A stretch of 64,000 bases of DNA from Burkholderiaceae bacterium (lineage in GTDB: Bacteria; Pseudomonadota; Gammaproteobacteria; Burkholderiales; Burkholderiaceae_C): assembly GCA_017848435.1 (NCBI GenBank), contig JAFEHU010000076.1, forward strand, positions 1 to 64,000, in the 5' to 3' direction. Position numbers and translations under genes: made by a program. Within the stretch, counting starts at the first letter, position 1. The number at the start of each line of letters is the position of its first letter. The notes under the pieces are model-generated. The model did not search any database. It saw only the letters and a list, made by a program, of their open reading frames with translations, and was not told the origin of the DNA. Shown here piece by piece: positions 59,921 to 64,000 of the stretch.

Positions 59921-60685
59921 TCAGGCGCAGAGCGTCATTTCAAACGCGGCCTCGTCGGTGGTGGCGTGCAGGCGGTCGTCGTCGCCATGGCGCATCAGGC
60001 GCACCGACACCATCAACCGGTTGCCGCTGATTTCAGGCACCAGCCCCAACCCGGGGTCGATCCGCAGGCGCATCAGCTGGAAGGTGCGGCCCTGGGGCAG
60101 GGTTTGCACAAACTGGCCGTTGGTGGCGAGCACTTTTTGCGGCGCGCCCGAGTCGCGCAGCAGCTTGAGCAGCAGGTGGACCGACTCGGCCAGTGGTGCC
60201 AGTGTGGACGCCCATTTCTCGACATCCGCACGGCGGGTGTCAGCGTCCAGGTGCTGCCAGGCGTAATAGGCCGGCAAATCAAACTCGCAAGTGCCGCCGG
60301 GAATGCCCACCCGGCTGCGGATGCTCATCAGCCAGTCGTTTTCGGTCAACGAGTGGCCGGCCTTGCCAGCGACCTCGTTCAGGCCAGCGAAGCCGTTGTC
60401 GAGTTGGGCAATGATTTCGTCCAGCGCGGCTTCGGAAATGGCCGGGTTGCCACGGTACTGGTTGAGTGCGCCTTTTTGCTTCTCAATGTCCTTGAGCACA
60501 TCGCTTTTCAGGTCGGCGCGGGCGGCCACGTCCATCACTTCAAAGATGGTCAGCAACGCGTGGTGGTGGTCGAGTGGGTGGTCGCGTGGCACCAGCAAGG
60601 TGAGGCGGCGGAACAGGTGCTCCAGCCGCAAATAGGTGCGGATGCGCTCGTTGAAAGGGTATTCGTACTGGATCACGCGGCTCAT
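59921..60685 (-). CDS. zapD: Cell division protein ZapD
   Basis: Bundles FtsZ filaments at midcell. It has 254 residues of mostly alpha-helix followed by a beta domain (DUF1342/YacF family). The N-terminus [22 protein letters not shown] is typical; I use the ATG at 60683-60685, which overlaps the coaE stop (ATGA), over a longer reading. [13 protein letters not shown] and [13 protein letters not shown] are conserved segments. Confidence 0.94.
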   Translation of the reverse strand: MSRVIQYEYPFNERIRTYLRLEHLFRRLTLLVPRDHPLDHHHALLTIFEVMDVAARADLKSDVLKDIEKQKGALNQYRGNPAISEAALDEIIAQLDNGFAGLNEVAGKAGHSLTENDWLMSIRSRVGIPGGTCEFDLPAYYAWQHLDADTRRADVEKWASTLAPLAESVHLLLKLLRDSGAPQKVLATNGQFVQTLPQGRTFQLMRLRIDPGLGLVPEISGNRLMVSVRLMRHGDDDRLHATTDEAAFEMTLCA

Positions 60686-61296
60686 TCTGGCAGCAATGAT
60701 AGCCCGAAGCTTGTCGCCAACCCAGCCACTTCGGTCTGAAGCGGTTGTGGCGTGTCGGCGTCGTTCCAAAGCACGGCGTCGGCACAGGCCAGTCGGGTCA
60801 GGCGGCTGGCCTGTGCCTGGATGATTTTTTCCACCACCTCGCGTGCCAGGCCGTTGCGGGCCATGACCCGCCGGATCTGGGTGTCCGGGGTGCAGTCCAC
60901 CACCAGGATGCGGTGCAAGCGCTGCCGCCAGTAGCGCGACTCGGCCAGCAACGGGATGTCGAACACCACGCAGGGTGTCTGTGCGGCCTCGGCCTGGCGC
61001 AGCGCTTCAGCGCCCACCAGCGGGTGGACGATGGCCTCCAGCCGGTGGCGTACGGCGGGGTCGTTGAACGCCAGCGTGCGCATCGCGTCACGGTCCAGCG
61101 CGCCGTCGCGGGTGACCAATGTGGGGCCGAAACACTCGGCAATCGCCGGCATCGCCGCCCCGCCGGGTGCCGTGGCCGCGCGGGCGATGGCGTCGGCATC
61201 CACCAGCGTGGCACCGTGGGCCACCAGCAGACGGGCCACGGTGCTTTTGCCGCTGCCAATGCCACCGGTCAGGCCGAGTCGAAAGGCGGTGGGCAT
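60682..61296 (-). CDS. coaE: Dephospho-CoA kinase
   Basis: The last step of coenzyme A synthesis. It has 204 residues: P-loop GLTGGIGSGKSTVAR at the N-terminus, DADAIARA, and VFDIPLLAESRYW with the CoA-binding region, plus the lid RVMARNGLAREV. It starts five bases after pilD ends in the direction of transcription and overlaps zapD. Confidence 0.95.
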   Translation of the reverse strand: MPTAFRLGLTGGIGSGKSTVARLLVAHGATLVDADAIARAATAPGGAAMPAIAECFGPTLVTRDGALDRDAMRTLAFNDPAVRHRLEAIVHPLVGAEALRQAEAAQTPCVVFDIPLLAESRYWRQRLHRILVVDCTPDTQIRRVMARNGLAREVVEKIIQAQASRLTRLACADAVLWNDADTPQPLQTEVAGLATSFGLSLLPE

Positions 61297-61301
61297 GGTG
61301 G

Positions 61302-62144
61302 TTACAGGCCCACCACCCTCAGGATGGCCTGCGGGCCAAAGAGCATGGCGGTGAAGGCCGCGCCGACCAAAAAGGGCCCGAATGGCACATAGCCACCTTC
61401 GCGCAAGCCGCTGCTGAACTTGAGCGCCACACCCACCAGCGCACCAATCACCGACGACATCAGGATGATGGGCAGCAGCCCGGTCCAGCCAAACCAGGCC
61501 CCGAGCGCGGCAAACAGCTTGAAGTCACCGTAGCCCATGCCTTCTTTGCCGGTGACCAGTTTGAACAGCCAGTAAATGCCCCAGAGCGACAGGTAGCCGG
61601 CCACCGCACCCCACAGCGCGGCCGGCAAAGGCACAGGGGTCCATTGCAGGGCGGAGGCGATCAGACCGGCCCACAGCAGGGGCAGGGTGATGTCGTCGGG
61701 CAGCAGTGTCGTGTCCCAGTCGATGAAGGCCAGTGCCACCAGCGCGGCCGAGAAACCACACCAGGCCAGGCCAGTGGCGGTGGGCCCCCAGGTGTGGATG
61801 CAGAATGCAAACAGCGCACCGGTCATGGCTTCTACCAACGGGTAGCGCAGGCCAATGGGGGTGCCGCAGGCCGAACAACGGCCGCGCAGTACGGCATAGC
61901 TCACCAGAGGGATGTTCTCGTACCAGCGCAGGGTGTGGCCGCACTGTGAACAGCGCGAGCGTGGCACCATCAGATTGAACCGTGCCGTGTCAGCGGGCGG
62001 GGTCACGGCCAGGCCGCTGTACTCCTGCGCCCATTGCCGCTCCAGCATCTTGGGCAGCCGGTAAATCACCACATTCAAGAAGCTGCCCACCAGCAGACCC
62101 AGCACCGCCGCCAGCGCGGTGTCCAGCCAGACCAGCGTGCCCAT
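61302..62144 (-). CDS. pilD: Type IV prepilin peptidase PilD
   Basis: A membrane aspartyl protease and N-methyltransferase that matures type IV prepilins and type II secretion pseudopilins. The 280 residues have eight or so helices. The N-terminal zinc-binding tetracysteine is CSQCGHTLRWYENIP plus RCSACGTPI; the catalytic Asp residues lie in DWDTTLLPDD and GYGDFKLFAALG. Its ATG overlaps the pilC stop (TGATG). It serves the pilus encoded by both pil clusters in this window. Confidence 0.95.
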   Translation of the reverse strand: MGTLVWLDTALAAVLGLLVGSFLNVVIYRLPKMLERQWAQEYSGLAVTPPADTARFNLMVPRSRCSQCGHTLRWYENIPLVSYAVLRGRCSACGTPIGLRYPLVEAMTGALFAFCIHTWGPTATGLAWCGFSAALVALAFIDWDTTLLPDDITLPLLWAGLIASALQWTPVPLPAALWGAVAGYLSLWGIYWLFKLVTGKEGMGYGDFKLFAALGAWFGWTGLLPIILMSSVIGALVGVALKFSSGLREGGYVPFGPFLVGAAFTAMLFGPQAILRVVGL

Positions 62145-63361
62145 CAGACGACTTGGCCCAGTTTGAAGATCGGCAGGTACATGGAAATCACGATGCCACC
62201 GATGACGGTGCCCAGGATCACGATGATGATGGGCTCCATCAGGCTGGACAGGCCGGCCACCATGTCGTCCACCTCGGCCTCGTAAAAGTCAGCGGCCTTG
62301 CCGAGCATGTGGTCCAGCGAGCCAGACTCCTCACCAATCGCGCTCATCTGCAACACCATGGACGGGAAGATGTTCGCGTTGGTCATGGCGGCTGTCAGGC
62401 TGGTGCCGGTGGACACTTCCTGCTGGATCTTGGACGTGGCCGAGGCGTAGACATGGTTGCCGGAGGCGCCACCCACCGAGTCGAGCGCCTCCACCAGGGG
62501 TACACCCGCCGCAAACATGGTGGAGAGTGTGCGGGTCCAGCGTGCGATGCACGACTTGTCGACCAGCTGGCCAAACACCGGCAGTTTCAGCATCAACCGG
62601 TCCATGAAGATCTGCACCTTGACGTTGCGCTTCCAGGCCTGCAGGAAAAAGTAGGTGCCACCAAACAGCACGCCGAAGATCAACCACCAGTACTTGACGA
62701 AAAACTCGCTCATCGCAATCACCGCCAGCGTCGGCGCGGGCAGGTCGGCGCCGAACGAGGTGAAGACCTCCTTGAAGGCCGGGATCACGAAGATCATGAT
62801 CACCGCCACCACCACAAAGGCCACCACCAGCACCGCGATCGGGTACATCAGTGCCGACTTGATCTTGGACTTCAGTGCCTCGGTCTTCTCCATGTACAGC
62901 GCCAGCCGGTCCAGCAGCGCGTCCAGGATACCGGCGGCTTCACCGGCTTCGATCAGGTTGCAGTACAGGCTGTCGAAATAAATCGGGAACTTGCGGAACG
63001 CGGCACTCAGCGAGGTGCCGGTTTCCACGTCGGTGCGGATGTCGTTCAGCAACCGGGTGACATTCGGGTTGGGGTTGCCGCGCCCGACGATGTCAAAGGC
63101 CTGCAGCAGTGGCACACCGGCCTTCATCATCGTGGCGAGTTGCCGCGTGAAGATGGCCAGGTCTTTCGGTTTGATGCGCTTGCCGCTGCGCATGCGCCGT
63201 TTCTTGATCTTGCCCGGGAAGACACCCTGGCGCCGCAGCGTGGCCTGGACCTGGTTTTCACCGCCCGCACGTATTTCGCCGCGCACCACCTTGCCGTTGC
63301 GGTCCTTGCCTTCCCATTCGAAGATGTATTCCTTGATGTTCTTGGATGCTGCAGTGGCCAT
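62144..63361 (-). CDS. pilC: Type IV pilus inner-membrane platform protein PilC
   Basis: The GspF-type platform protein on which the PilB motor acts. It has 405 residues and two homologous GspF domains with three membrane helices: FTRQLATMMKAGVPLLQAFD in the first and RTLSTMFAAGVPLVEALD in the second. The N-terminus YIFEWEGKDRNGKVVRGE is typical of PilC. It is between pilB (25 bases away) and pilD (1-base overlap). Confidence 0.96.
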   Translation of the reverse strand: MATAASKNIKEYIFEWEGKDRNGKVVRGEIRAGGENQVQATLRRQGVFPGKIKKRRMRSGKRIKPKDLAIFTRQLATMMKAGVPLLQAFDIVGRGNPNPNVTRLLNDIRTDVETGTSLSAAFRKFPIYFDSLYCNLIEAGEAAGILDALLDRLALYMEKTEALKSKIKSALMYPIAVLVVAFVVVAVIMIFVIPAFKEVFTSFGADLPAPTLAVIAMSEFFVKYWWLIFGVLFGGTYFFLQAWKRNVKVQIFMDRLMLKLPVFGQLVDKSCIARWTRTLSTMFAAGVPLVEALDSVGGASGNHVYASATSKIQQEVSTGTSLTAAMTNANIFPSMVLQMSAIGEESGSLDHMLGKAADFYEAEVDDMVAGLSSLMEPIIIVILGTVIGGIVISMYLPIFKLGQVV

Positions 63362-63386
63362 CGTGGTCTCGGTCGGGCTTGTCTGT

Positions 63387-64000
63387 TTAAACGTTGGTGC
63401 AGTTGATCACTTCTTCGAGTGATGTCAGGCCCAACCGGACCTTCAGCAGACCGGACTGTCGCAGGGTGCGTACGCCCTCGCGCTGCGCCTGCTGGGCGAT
63501 GTCGATGGCGCTGCCATCCCGCAGGATGATCTTCTGGATCTCTTCGGTGACGGGCATCACCTGGTAGATGCCCAGACGGCCCTTGTACCCGTTGTTGCAC
63601 ATGCTGCAGCCAACGGGTTTGTAGGGCGTCCAGGAGCCGTCGAGCTCTTCCGGCTGGAAGCCGGCCTCCACCAGCGCGCTTTCGGGAATGTCGGCCGGCA
63701 GCTTGCAGTTGACGCACAGCCGGCGTGCCAGACGCTGTGCCGTGATCAGCAGCACGCTGGACGCGATGTTGAACGGCGCAATGCCCATGTTGCGCAGCCG
63801 GGTCAGGGTGGACGGTGCGTCGTTGGTGTGCAGCGTGGACATCACCATGTGGCCGGTCTGCGCGGCCTTGATGGAGATGTCGGCCGTCTCCAGGTCCCGG
63901 ATTTCGCCCACCATGATGACATCCGGGTCCTGGCGCAGGAACGACCGCAGCGCGGCCGCAAACGTCAGCCCGGCCTTTTCATTGACGTTGACCTGGTTGA
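63387..64000 (-). CDS. pilB: Type IV pilus extension ATPase PilB (3' part)
   Basis: The hexameric ATPase that powers pilus assembly; only the C-terminal 203 or so residues are inside the window and the reading frame is open to the edge. Visible are the Walker B region [17 protein letters not shown], the His box [17 protein letters not shown], and the tetracysteine zinc site CVNCK plus [12 protein letters not shown]. It ends the reading of pilBCD on the minus strand. Confidence 0.95.
   Translation of the reverse strand, partial: NQVNVNEKAGLTFAAALRSFLRQDPDVIMVGEIRDLETADISIKAAQTGHMVMSTLHTNDAPSTLTRLRNMGIAPFNIASSVLLITAQRLARRLCVNCKLPADIPESALVEAGFQPEELDGSWTPYKPVGCSMCNNGYKGRLGIYQVMPVTEEIQKIILRDGSAIDIAQQAQREGVRTLRQSGLLKVRLGLTSLEEVINCTNV

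Overview
The window is a high-GC, gene-dense piece of a betaproteobacterial chromosome, most likely Burkholderiales of the Comamonadaceae (Rhodoferax/Polaromonas/Acidovorax type). This rests on gene content and order (System II cytochrome c biogenesis ccsBA, pilMNOPQ-aroKB-dgt-gltBD, mlaFEDACB-murA-his-tat, petABC-sspAB, secA-argJ, zapD-coaE-pilDCB), on very similar protein sequences for these families, and on -10 boxes of the TAGAAT/TAAAAT type. Genus is an inference. No stretch longer than 300 bases lacks a gene. There are no rRNA genes, CRISPR arrays, prophage or plasmid functions.

Layout. 89-6066 (+): periplasmic cytochrome c4, the CcsB/CcsA haem exporter-ligase, then the MsrP/MsrQ repair system for oxidised periplasmic methionines. 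6103-7571 (-): lysA and the small lipoprotein lptM, divergent from cyaY (frataxin). 7939-10359 (-): penicillin-binding protein 1A. 10546-15578 (+): pilMNOPQ, the type IV pilus alignment complex and secretin. 15646-17577 (+): a large Ig-like lipoprotein gene between pilQ and aroK. 17574-21056: aroK, aroB, dgt and a DUF1415 gene. 21055-21897: a REP-associated tyrosine transposase element with nested inverted repeats. 21956-28179: gltBD glutamate synthase. 28316-32198: the Mla phospholipid transport operon with mlaA inside it, followed by an ABC-2 exporter pair, ibaG and murA. 35548-42339: hisGDCBHAFIE. 42336-44781: a DUF4870 gene, HIT protein and tatABC. 44890-48436: HtrA-type protease (-), NIF3, pdxA and mscL (-). 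48581-52613: petABC (cytochrome bc1) and sspAB. 52645-52720: tRNA-Thr(UGU). 52727-59642: dciA-like gene (-), M23 peptidase, secA, argJ, a DUF815 ATPase and a Nudix hydrolase. 59685-64000 (-): yacG, zapD, coaE, pilD, pilC and the 3' part of pilB.

The genes are nearly all housekeeping and many are coupled by 4-base ATGA/GTGA overlaps. They serve envelope building (PBP1A, MurA, Mla, SecA, Tat, M23), the respiratory chain (bc1, c4, cytochrome c assembly), type IV pili (both pil clusters), and nitrogen and amino acid synthesis (GltBD, His, Lys, Arg, shikimate).

The unusual material lies between genes. I found six copies of a degenerate element of about 60 bp (6040-6100, 19282-19340, 26630-26673, 39234-39294, 44796-44855, 59622-59682). 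In three cases it carries the stop codon or 3' codons of a gene (msrQ, gltB, mutT), and in one the start codon of hisH. The other two points of interest are the Ig-like lipoprotein whose stop codon overlaps the apparent TTG start of aroK, and the RAYT element that begins inside the stop codon of the DUF1415 gene and ends a few bases before the gltB promoter.
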